64,000 nt of DNA. Origin: Anomaloglossus baeobatrachus. Its lineage: Eukaryota > Chordata > Amphibia > Anura > Aromobatidae. The DNA lies in contig NC_134364.1 in assembly GCF_048569485.1 (NCBI RefSeq), positions 127,653,408 to 127,717,407 on the forward strand. The letters are read 5' to 3'. Below, piece after piece: positions 1 to 9,900 of the stretch (position 1 is its first letter; each line of letters opens with the position of its first letter). A program made the translations under genes and the position numbers. The notes beneath the pieces were generated by a model that searched no databases, had not been told where the DNA came from, and saw nothing but the letters and a program-made list of their open reading frames with translations.

Positions 1-392
1 ATATGGGTGCATTACTACAAGGGGACAATATGGGCGCACTACTACAAGGGAGCAATATGGGCACATTACCAAAGGGAACGATATGGGTACATTACTACAA
101 GGGGGCAATATGGACACATTACTACAAGATGGGGACAATATGGGCACAATACTACAAGATGGGACAATATGGGCACAATACTACAAGATGGGACAATATG
201 GGCACATTACTACAAGAGGACCATGTGGACACATTACTACAAGGGGACAATATAAGCACATTACTATAAAGGGGCAATATGGGCACAATACCACAGGGGA
301 CAATATGGGCACAATACCATAGGGGAGAATATGAGGACATTACCACAGGGCACAATATGGGCGCAATACTACAGGGGACAATATGAACACGA
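1..392. repeat. Minisatellite, about 27-28 bp unit
   Basis: Degenerate tandem copies of a unit close to ACAATATGGGCACATTACTA plus CAAGGGG run from the window edge to about 392, so the array probably continues to the left. Later units change to ATACCACAGGGG. The short open frames here (repeated GTLLQ, HITTRGQYG) are translations of the repeat and are not genes. Confidence 0.9.
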
Positions 393-1104
393 AAAACACA
401 AGAGAGAGGCGATCATAGGTTCAACTTATTTTTATTGATATTTATATTGTGATTTTAAACATGCGGAGAGGTGATGGGAAAAGGGGAAACGGTGTACATC
501 ACCGCAGTCAATACAAAATTAGTAATAATACACTGATTCTATAAAAATTAGTATAAATATCCTATCCAAGCAGGACAAATTGTGGCCCACGGTAGAAAAT
601 TCAAAACAGCATACTCACAGAGATGGTGCAAAAGGCAACTCTTAATATAAGATACAATATATATGGGACTAGAAAAACCTAGTATATATAAGAGAAAGCC
701 ATAGATATCGGATATTCCACTTCCCAATACAAAGAGGAAAGTATACTATATAAATGACACCATGTGCTGTATACCTATGTCAGCGATGGGAATCAGCGCA
801 GCAGCAGAAGAACACACAGACCACAGATATCAATTACAGTGAGAGATAAATATCTTATAAATCAATATACACATCTCGATACGCATACACTCACACTAGG
901 GTCTATGTGTGTCTCTGCAGCAGCGGTGAGAACCAGCACTGACAGGGACACTCCGCAGTATTGATTGCTCAAAGATAGAGTATCCATATATCACAATTAC
1001 TGCGTGTCAGAAGGGGAGAGCATGCTGCCATTGCATCAAGGGCACCAGGCACTGAATGGAAGGATCATTGTGCAAAGATAACATTACCTAGATAAAAGAG
1101 ACTG
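393..1104. other. AT-rich stretch with no recognisable gene
   Basis: Non-repetitive AT-rich sequence between two minisatellites. I see no extended coding frame, transposon terminus or RNA gene. The longest frame, 66 codons at 764-964, has no recognisable motif and was not called. Confidence 0.6.
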
Positions 1105-2065
1105 CGGCGGGAATGCGCAGGAGACCGCAGCTGCCTGTGCCCACGATCAGGACTCGGTGTGTCCTGGAGGCAGCGGGTCCTGACCTGCGGGGCTGCACGT
1201 CTCCTCCGCAGGAGACCACAGCTGCCTGTGCGCACGATCAGGACTCGGTGTGTCCTGGAGGCAGCGGGTCCTGACCTGCGGGGCTGCACGTCTCCTCCGC
1301 AGGAGACCGCAGCTGCCTGTGCCCACGATCAGGACTCGCTGTGTCCTGGAGGCAGCGGGTCCTGACCTGCGAAGCTGCACGTCTCCTCCGCAGGAGAACG
1401 CAGCTGCCTGTGCCCACAATCAGGACTCACTGTGTCCTGGAGGCAGCGCGTCCTGACCTGCGGGGCTGCACGTCTCCTCCGCAGGAGAACGCAGCTGCCT
1501 GTGCCCACAATCAGGACTCGCTGTGTCCTGGAAGCAGCGGGTCCTGACCTGCAGGGCTGCACGTCTCCTCCGCAGGAGACCGCAGCTGCCTGTGCCCACA
1601 ATCAGGACTCGCTGTGTCCTGGAGGCAGCGGCTCCTGACCTGCGAAGCTGCACGTCTCCTCCGCAGGAGACCGCAGCTGCCTGTGCCCACGATCAGGACT
1701 CGCTGTGTCCTGGAGGCAGCACGTCCTGACCTTCGGGGCTGCACGTCTCCTCCGCAGGAGACCGCAGCTGCCTGTGCCCACGATCAGGACTCACTGTGTC
1801 CTGGAGGCAGCGGGTCCTGACCTGCGGGGCTGCACGTCTCCTCCGCAGGAGAGTACAGCTGCCTGTGCCCATGATCAGGACTCGCTGTGTCCTGGAGGCA
1901 GCGGGTCCTGACCTGCGAAGCTGCACGTCTCCTCCGCAGGAGACCACAGCTGCCTGTGCCCACGATCAGGATTCGCTGTGTCCTGGAGGCAGCGGGTCCT
2001 GACCTGCGAAGCTGCACGTCTCCTCCGCAGGAGACCACAGCTGCCTGTGCCCACGATCAGGGTTC
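1105..2065. repeat. 91-bp GC-rich minisatellite
   Basis: About ten and a half copies of a 91-bp unit. Equivalent sites recur at 1159, 1250, 1341, 1432, 1523, 1614, 1705, 1796, 1887 and 1978. Every unit contains GTCTCCTCCGCAGGAGAC, able to form a 7-bp stem with a CCGC loop. Because 91 is not a multiple of 3, frames rotate and the apparent 68-136 codon frames on both strands are artefacts. The sequence just after the array (2066-2396) has no recognisable gene. Confidence 0.95.
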
Positions 2066-2396
2066 AGTGCGCTGCGGTCTCCTGCTGTGTTCTCCCTACG
2101 GAGGACGCATACAACTGCAGCAAACAATTGATATGCTGCAGTCTGGAAAAACGCTCCGCAGGTCAGTGTTTGCTGCAGAAAAAACAAGCTCAGTGGGTAC
2201 GGGATATCTGGAAATCCCTCCACTGTGCTTGTACTGTACAATGCGGCGTTTTAGACACAGCAAAAACATGCTACATCCAAAATGCTGCAAATACTGATCG
2301 TGGGCATGCAGCCTTAAACAATGTGATCAGCAGTGCTGAAAAGGATTGGATGTGGGCGTGACAGATTGCAAAACGGGTGTGGTTAGGGGGCGTGGC

Positions 2397-2660
2397 TTAA
2401 AATTGCCGCTGCACGCTACGCGCGACGCATACTTTGTCCCTCTTTCTCATTTTTAAATGTTGGGAGGTATGACACAGCAACCGTGCCATCTGCAGCAGCG
2501 CATCCAGGCTGGAATAGTGGCCTATACATTTCTGTACAACTATGTTGACGATGTGAGCCATACAAGGCATAATGTCGCCCAGGCATAGTGTCACCACCAG
2601 GTTTGCACTGTTATCGCACACAGCCTTCCCTGGCTCCAGGTTCAGTGAAGACAGCTATTG
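2397..2660 (-). pseudogene. hAT (ZBED-like) transposase fragment, central part
   Basis: The minus strand encodes DNSANLVVTLCLGD followed by CMAHIVNIVVQKCIG and LLQMARLLCH. This resembles the hAT/ZBED transposase region whose consensus is near SDNGANMVRA...CVAHxLNLVVQ...LLxxxRxLxxHF. It continues the more N-terminal piece at 4925-5250 on the same strand; four MITE-like elements (2868-4924) lie between them. The BED finger and the C-terminal dimerisation domain are not visible, so the copy is dead. Between this piece and the first MITE (2661-2867) the frame stays loosely open but is not recognisable. Confidence 0.7.
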
Positions 2661-2867
2661 ATCAAACTCGGCCTGGATAGCGGTCCACAACTCCATGGCT
2701 TACATTAATGGAGAGGTTGAGGGTGCAGGTGGAGACCCTAGAGGAGGTGCAGGAAACAGAAGCAGCAGAGGAAGCGGTAGATCCAGAGGTTTGTCCTGCA
2801 AGCCTTGGGGATTTCAAGACTTGGGAAGCAGCCCCTTCCCCACCTGCCCCCGCAGGCACCAGAGATA

Positions 2868-3378
2868 GGCTGCTTTCACACATCCGGTTTTAGCTGTGCG
2901 GCACAATCCAGCACGTTGCAGACAAAACGCAACCATTTTTCTTTGCCGCCGGTTGCGTTTTTTCCGCACAGACTTTCATTAGTGCCAGATTGTACCGCAT
3001 GGCCTTGCGTTCGGTCCGGTTTTTGCCGCATGCGGCATATTTAGCCCATGCGGCAGCCGGCTGGAACGTTGCCTGGCACGTTTTTTTGTCCGGCAAAAAA
3101 ACCCACATCGCGCCGCATCCGAACGCTGCGATGCGGCGCTTTTTCCAATGCATGCCTATGGACGCCGGATGCGGCGTGATGCGGCAAAAACCGCATCCGG
3201 CCTCCGCATGCCTTTTGTTCCACTGCGCAAGCTCAGTAGCGTGCAGCAAGCGGCAAAAACTGGACGGGCCGCATGTAAAAAACTTATGCAAAGGATGCGG
3301 TTTTGTCGCCGCATCCGTTGCACAGGTTTGAGAGCCGGATTGGCCGGCTCTGCTAAAACCGGAGGAGTGAAAGCAGCC
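2868..3378. mobile_element. MITE-like element A with GGCTGCTTTCACACATC ends
   Basis: The ends are inverted repeats: GGCTGCTTTCACACATCCGG on the left and its near reverse complement (CCGGAGGAGTGAAAGCAGCC) on the right, flanked by TA on both sides. The inside is a palindrome-rich, GCGGCAAAAAC-type sequence without coding capacity. It interrupts the hAT transposase. The TA flanks would fit Tc1/mariner-type insertion, but the superfamily is not settled. Confidence 0.75.
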
Positions 3379-3380
3379 TA

Positions 3381-3858
3381 AAGCTGCTTTCACACATCAG
3401 TTTTTTCCATCAGGCACGATCCGGCAAAAAAACTGATGCGACGGATCCGGCAAAAAAACGGATCAGTTGCATCAGTTTTTTCCATCAGTTCCTTCAGTTT
3501 TTTGACAGATCCGGTGTGATACTGAGCATGCTCAGTTAAAAAAAAACGGATCCGGCGGCCGGATCCGTTTTTTTTTTCCGCATTACGCCGGATTTGGCGT
3601 CCATAGGCTTCCATTATAAAACACGCCGTACAGTGTACAAAAACATTCACTTCAACGTTTCATCTGGCCGCCGGACAAGTAAATTTTACCGGATCCGGCA
3701 AAAAACGGATGAAACGCAAGGCCATCTGGCACAATCCGGCGCTAATGAAAGTCTATGGGGGGAAAAAACGGACCCAGCGGCAATAGATGCCGGATCCGTT
3801 TTTTCATGTTTTTGCCGGATTGTGCCTGATGGCAAAAAACTGATGTGTGAAAGCCGCC
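3381..3858. mobile_element. MITE-like element B
   Basis: Begins AAGCTGCTTTCACACATCAG and ends CTGATGTGTGAAAGCCGCC. Inside the ends are longer inverted repeats built on CCATCAGGCACAATCCGGC, and internal runs of GGATCCGGCAAAAAACGGAT can fold back repeatedly. It abuts element A directly, which suggests one element landed at the terminus of the other. Non-coding. Confidence 0.7.
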
Positions 3859-3860
3859 TA

Positions 3861-4354
3861 AAGGCCGCTTTACACGCTGCGATATCGGTACCGATATCGC
3901 TAGCGTGGGTACCCGCCGCCATCTTTTGTGCGACACGGGCAAATCGCTGCCCGTGCCGCACAACATCACCCAGACCCGTCACACGTACTTACCTGCCCGG
4001 CGACGTCGCTGTGACTGGCGGGGTGGAGATGAGCGGGACGTAACATCCCGCCCACCTCCTTCCTTCCGCATAGCGGCCGGGAAGCAGGTAAGGAGAGGTT
4101 CCTCGTTCCTGCAGTGTCACACGGAGCGATGTGTGCTGCCGCAGGAACGAGGAACAACTTCGTTACTGCTGCAGTAACGATATTTGAGAATAGACCCCCA
4201 TGTCACCGATGAGCGATTTTGCACGTTTTTGCGACGATGCAAAATCGCTCTTAGGTGTCACACGCAACGGCATCGCAAATGCGGCCGGATGTGCGTCACC
4301 AATTCTGTGACCCCAACGACTTCGCTAGCGATGTCGTAGCGTGTAAAGCCCCCT
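3861..4354. mobile_element. MITE-like element C (CTTTACACG ends, Harbinger-like)
   Basis: The inverted ends are AAGGCCGCTTTACACGCTGC on the left and GCTACGACATCGCTAGCGAA read outward from the right, i.e. a CTTTACACG-CGATATCG theme. The same end theme recurs in the elements at 22845-23389 and 43506-44096; the latter has clean TTA target duplications, typical of PIF/Harbinger. No transposase is encoded. Confidence 0.65.
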
Positions 4355-4357
4355 TTA

Positions 4358-4924
4358 GGCTACTTTCACACATCAGTTTTTTGGCATCAGGCACAATCCG
4401 GTGTGTGCCTAATGCAACGTATCTGGCGCAGAATATGCAAAAACGGATGCGCCTGATCCTTTTTTTTGACAGATCCGGTATACCAGATCTGTCAAAAAAC
4501 GGATCCGGCGCATCTTTTTTTTTTTGCATCCGTTTTGTCCGTTTTTTGCTGGATCCGTTTTTTTTTCAATAAATTGGAGCATGTCAGTTTACAAAAACGG
4601 ATCTGGCGGCCGCATCCGTTTTTTGACGCATTACACTGGATCCGGCGCCCACAGGCTTCCATTGTAAATCACGCCGTATCGCGCATTGGGCGCGATGCGT
4701 TTTTTTGTCAGAGACAAAAAACGTTACAAGAGACGTTCCATCCGGCCGCCATATTAGCCAATTATGATGGATCCGGCAGAAGCCGGATGCAACGCAAGGC
4801 CATCAGGCACAATCCGGCGCTAATACAAATCGATGGGGATAAAATGGATCCGGCGCCGGATCCGTTTTATCCGTTTTTTTCCGGATTGTGCCTGATGGAA
4901 AAAAACGGATGTGTGAAAGTAGCC
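4358..4924. mobile_element. MITE-like element D
   Basis: Same family as element B. Left end GGCTACTTTCACACATCAG; right end ATGTGTGAAAGTAGCC; TA on each side. The inside is a series of GGATCCGG and AAAAAACGGAT palindromes. The hAT transposase frame resumes immediately to the right (ISLTGHW read on the minus strand), so the hAT copy was the target. Confidence 0.75.
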
Positions 4925-5250
4925 TAACCCAGTGCCCAGTCAGCGATATGTAACGCCCATGGCCATGTTTTCTCATCCAGGTGTCAGTGGGGAAATGCAC
5001 CCTGGGATGCAGAGGTTTTCAAGGAAAAGGTAATATCTGCAACATGATGGTGAAACGCAGGTACAGCTTTATTAGAGAAGTAATGGTGACTGGGTGACTG
5101 GGCAACTAGTACTGAGGGACTGCAACGGCCATCAGGTTTCGGAAACTGTCTGTATCCACCAGGCGGATAGGCAGCATTTCCACAGCCAGCAGTTTACCTA
5201 TGGTCAAGTTCAAGCTCTTCAATTTGGCATTTATGTGGAGGGAAATGATC
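4925..5250 (-). pseudogene. hAT (ZBED-like) transposase fragment, N-proximal part
   Basis: On the minus strand this reads LKSLNLTIGKLLAVEMLPIR, then LVDTDSFRNLMAVAVPQY, and nearer the MITE junction VHFPTDTWMRKHGHGRYISL. These match the hAT/ZBED order 'AxxxMLPFxxVExxxFRxLMxxxxPRY' followed by 'FTTDxWTSxxxxxYISLTAHW'. The two motif groups are not in one uninterrupted frame. Sequence further right (5251-5465) should hold the BED finger but I cannot recognise one. With the piece at 2397-2660 this is one inactive copy of a DNA transposon. Confidence 0.7.
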
Positions 5251-5529
5251 TTTTACGTGAGTGGCGGACCGAGGGCTGGCTGCTGTGCTGAGAGATGGTG
5301 GAGCAGGGTGTACTCAACCAACTGCAGGACTGTGAGGAAGCTGTAGGTGGAGATGTAATGGGGGATTGAGAAACGTGGTGTGCTCGGTGTCTCACAAGGG
5401 TCAAAACCACCAGGTATGGGCACCTCAATAACAGCTGACGGGCTCTCACTCACCTCGCGGGTAAACAAGTGGAGGTTCTGCGGCCAGAGACCTGTGGGAC
5501 AATAGTTTCAACGGTGATGCAGGATGAGG

Positions 5530-5976
5530 AAGAAGCAGCAGACACGGTTGGTTTGGCTGCCGGTGGTGACACGGTTGATTTGGCTGCCTGTGGTGACACG
5601 GTTGGTTTGGCTGCCTGTGGTGACACGGTTGGTTTGGCTGCCGGTGATGACACGGTTGATTTGGCTGCCGGTGGTGACACGGTTGATTTGGCTGCCGGTG
5701 GTGACACGGTTGATTTGGCTGCCGGTGGTGACACGGTTGATTTGGCTGCCGGTGGTGACACGGTTGATTTGGCTGCCGGTGATGACACGGTTGATTTGGC
5801 TGCCGGTGGTGACACGGTTGATTTGGCTGCCGGTGGTGACACGGTTGATTTGGCTGCCGGTGGTGACACGGTTGATTTGGCTGCCGGTGGTGACACGGTT
5901 GATTTGGCTGCCGGTGGTGACACGGTTGATTTGGCTGCCAGTGGTGACACGTTGATTTGGCTGCCGGTGGTTAGGT
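5530..5976. repeat. 27-bp minisatellite
   Basis: About 16 near-identical copies of GACACGGTTGATTTGGCTGC plus CGGTGGT. Because 27 is a multiple of 3, several frames stay open on both strands (repeated DTVDLAAGG, and on the other strand STVSPPAAK or TTGSQINRV). With no start context, splice signal or frame preference I treat it as a satellite, not a protein. Confidence 0.92.
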
Positions 5977-6284
5977 AGGCCCGATAGTCCGCATTTTAGC
6001 GCAGGAAGATTCCCACAGTAATGCATGTTGGTTGCGCATGTTGTGCCGTTCCTACCGGTTACCTCATATTCTATCCACTGTTATCAATGTCTTATGTTGT
6101 TTATGTTTCACACTTGTCCTCTGCTGCCACCTACTGGTCAGGCCCTGCTGTTCCCCTGGTTCTTTTTAGTCCAGCCTGTGGGAGTGTTTTCAGCCCTATA
6201 TGTGACCTCACATCCTGGCATCCATGTTAGTTCTAGTCAGTTCATGTGTGAGGATGGTAATATTGGGTAGAACTGAGTTAATTA

Positions 6285-6356
6285 TATTACTCCGGCCCTC
6301 TAAAACCATCCCAATTTCTCATGCGGCCCCATGGGGAAATGAATTGCCCACCCCTG
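6285..6356 (-). mobile_element. hAT transposon terminus
   Basis: Read on the minus strand from 6356, the sequence starts CAGGGGTGGGCAATTCATTT and continues through GGGGCCGCATGAGAAATTGG. This is a typical hAT terminal inverted repeat (CAGGGGTGGGCAA). The other end is not identified; it may or may not belong to the transposase remnant at 2397-5250. Confidence 0.6.
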
Positions 6357-6984
6357 CTCTATGGAGATGTACAGTAGCAGCGCTGAGTGGGACCGCACTG
6401 TCAAAAATGCTAATTCAATTTTTGGAAGTAGCGGTGAACACTGTCACCCTATTCACCACTTTATCGTACCCTACCTTGCTTCTTGCACCTCACCCCCTTC
6501 ACTTGACTACCGTCTGGTAGAATTATATTAATGATTCTGGGGTATAACCGTTTTAAATAATAGAAATAAAGTAATGTTTTAGGGGATTTTTTTTCTTTGG
6601 TCTTTATATCACTGTCCAACTACCTACCTTCAATCGCCTTTTAATGGGGACAGAACAGTCAAAAACTCCTTTACAGCCCAAAGTCAAATACTTCCTTAAG
6701 CCCAATACCCCACCTTCAGATCCCTAAGAACCCTGTAACTCTCTCTGGAATCTGCCTAGTAACAGGGCTCATACAGTAATCTACCCTGCAACAGTGCATG
6801 CCTGCACAAGCCCACACCTCAGTTTCAAGGTACAGAAGAGTGCATGAGGTCACCTTTCCCCATTTATTCCCTTCTGCAGGTTCATCGACCAACAGGCCCA
6901 GATGAGGACAACCCCAGCCTCGACGTCCTAGAGTTCAACACTGCAGCTGCAACAACGTCATCATCAAGGTATGAAGGTGTCATA
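6357..6984. other. Intergenic sequence with one exon-like block
   Basis: No recognisable gene. The block 6881-6968 is preceded by a pyrimidine tract ending CTTCTGCAG and followed by AAG-GTATGA, so it could be spliced. It is open in one frame (VHRPTGPDEDNPSLDVLEFN...), but I recognise no domain and no partner exons. A repeat edge is just as likely. Confidence 0.35.
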
Positions 6985-9900
6985 CACCAATGCCCACTCC
7001 TCCTCCTCATCAATCTCGATCTCCTCCATATCAATCTCATCCTCCTCCTCCTGCCCCTCCTCTTCCATCTCGATCTCCTCCCCCTCCTCCTCCATCTCGA
7101 TCTCGATCTCCTCTTCTTCCTCTTCCATCTTAATCACCCCCTCCTCCATCACCACCTCCTCCACCTCCTCCTCGATCACCTCCTCCATCACCACGTCCTC
7201 CATCACCACCTCCTCCTCCATCAACTCCTCCTTTTCCATATCCACCTCCTCCTCCACTCCCTCCTCAATTACCTCCTCCTCCATCTTGATCTCTTCCTCC
7301 TTCATCTCCTTCACCTCCTCTTCCTCCATCACGATCACCTCCTCCTTCATCTCCTTCACCTCCTCTTCCTCCATCTCGATCACCTTCTCCTCCATCTCGA
7401 TCACCTCTTCCTCCTCCTCCATCTCGTTCACCTCTTCCTCCTATTCCTCCTCCTCCATCTCGATCACCTTTCTTCTTCCTCCATCTCGATCACCTCCTTT
7501 TCCTCTTCCTCCATCACGATCACCTCCTCCTTCATCTCCTTCACCTCCTCTTCCTCCATCACGATCACCTCCTCCTTCATCTCCTTCACCTCCTCTTCCT
7601 CCATCTCGATCACCTCTTCCTCCATCACGATCTCCTTCTCCTTCATCTTAATCACCTCTTCCTCCTATTCCCCCTCCTCCATCTCGATCACCTTTTCCTC
7701 TTCCTCCATCTCGATCACCTTTTCCTCTTCCTCTATCACGATCACCTTCTCCTTCATCTCTTTCACCTCTTCCTTCTCCTCCTCCTCCGCCATCACCACC
7801 TCCTCCTCCTCCTCGCCCTCCTCCTCCATCACCACCTAATCCTCCTCCTTCTCCATTACCACCTCTTTCTCCTCCTCCTCCATCACCACCTCCTCCTTCT
7901 CCTCCATCAACACTTCATCCTCCTCTATCAACTCTTCCATCACCTCCTCCTCCTACTCCTTCACCTCCTCCTCGATCACCTCCTAATCGATCTCCACCTC
8001 CTCCTTCTCTTCCTCCATCTCGATCACCTCCTCCTTCATCTTGATCACTTCCTTCATCTCAGTCACCTCCTCCTCCTCCATCTTGATCACCTCTTCCTCT
8101 CCCTCCATCACGATCACCTTCTCCTTCATCTTGATCACATCCTCCTCCTCCATCACCTCCTCCTTCATCACCTTCTCCTCCACCTCCTCCTTCATCACCT
8201 CCTCCTCCATCCTCCTTCTCGATCTTCTCCTCCTCCATCTCGATCTCCTCCTTCTCCTCCTCCCCATCTCGATCTCCTCCCCCTCCTCAATCTCTATTTC
8301 CTCCTCCTCCTCTTCGTCCTCTTCCATCTTGATCTCCTCCTCCATCTCGATCTCCATAATCATCATCTTCTCCTCCTCCTCCTCCATCCCGATCTCCTCC
8401 CCCTGTTCGTTTTCTTCCTCCTCTTCCTCCTCCTCCATCTCAATTTCTTCTTCCTCTTCCTCCAGATAAAAGAGGAGGTGGAGTAGGAGATCGACAAGAT
8501 GGAGGAGGAGGAGTAGGAGAAGATCAAGATGGAGGAAGAGGAGGAAATAGAGATGGAGGAGGAGGAGAAGGAGATCAAGATGAAGGAGAAGCACATCGAG
8601 ATGAAGGAGCAGGAGATCGAGATGGAAGACTATGAGAAGGAAGAGATCGAGATGGAGGAAGAGGAGGAGGAGGAAAAGGAGATTGAGATAAATGAGGAGG
8701 AGAAGGAGATCGAGATGGAGGAGGAGGAGGAGATCAGCCTAATGGAGGAGAAGGAAGAAACGAGGAAGAGGAGAAGGAGAAGGAAATCGAGATGAAGGAG
8801 GAGATCGAGATGGAGGAGGAGGAGGTGGAGGAGGTAATATAGATGGAATAGGAGGAGAAGAGATGGAGAGAGATGGAGGAGGTGATGGAGGAGGAGGAGA
8901 AGGAGATGGAGATGGAGGAGGACGATGTGGAGGAGGTAATCGATATTGAGGAGGAGGAGAAGGAGATGGAGGATGAGAAAAAAGAAAATCGAGATGGAGG
9001 GGGAGGAGGAGGAGATTGAGATGAAAGAGGAGATGAAGGAGGAGGAGAAGATCGAGATGAAGGAGGAGATCAAGATGGAGAAGGTGATCGAGATGAAGGA
9101 GGAAGTGAAGAAGGAGATCGAAATGGAGGAGGAAGAGATTGAGATGGAGAAGGAGATGGATGAGGAGGAGGAAGAGATCAAGATAAAGGAGGAGGATGAG
9201 GAAGAGAAGAAGGAGATCGAGTTGGAAGAGGAGGAAGAAATTGAGATGGTAGTCCACCTCCTCCTCCATCTTGATCTCCTCCATTTCGATCTTCTCCATC
9301 ATGTTGGCTCCTCCTCCTCTTTCTTCTTTTCCTCCATCTCCTCCTCCTCCATCTCGTTCTCCTTCTCCTCCTCTTCCATCTCGATCTCCTTCTCCTCTTC
9401 CATCTCAATTTTCTTCTACTCCTCCTCCATCTCGATTACTTCCTTCATCTCAATTTCCTCCTCCTCCTCTTCCTCCTCTTCTCCTCCATCATGTTGATCT
9501 CCTCCTCCTCCATCTCGATCTCCTCTCCTTCTCTTCCTTCATCTCGATCTTCTCCTCCTCTTTCATCTCGATCTCCATCTCCTCCTCTTTAATCTGGATC
9601 TTCTTCTCCTCCATCTCAAGCTCCTTCTCCTCCTCCATCTCTATTACCTCCTCCTCCTCCTTCTCCTCCATCTCGATCTCTTCCTCTTCCTTCTCCTTCT
9701 CCTCCATCTCGATCATCTCCTCCTCCTCCTCCATCTCGATCTTTTCCTCTTCCTGTTCCGCATCCTCCATCTCGATCACCTCTTCCGCCTCCTCCATCTT
9801 GATCACCTCTTTCTCCATCACGATTACCTTCTCCTTCATCTCGATCACATCCTCCTCCATCACCTCCTCCTCTGTCATCACCTCCTCCTCCTTCATCACT

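Noticed and set aside
5469-5978. Repeat protein DTVDLAAGG as a secreted or structural protein
   Set aside because: Three frames on each strand are open through the 27-bp minisatellite, and there is no signal peptide, splice site or terminal unique domain.
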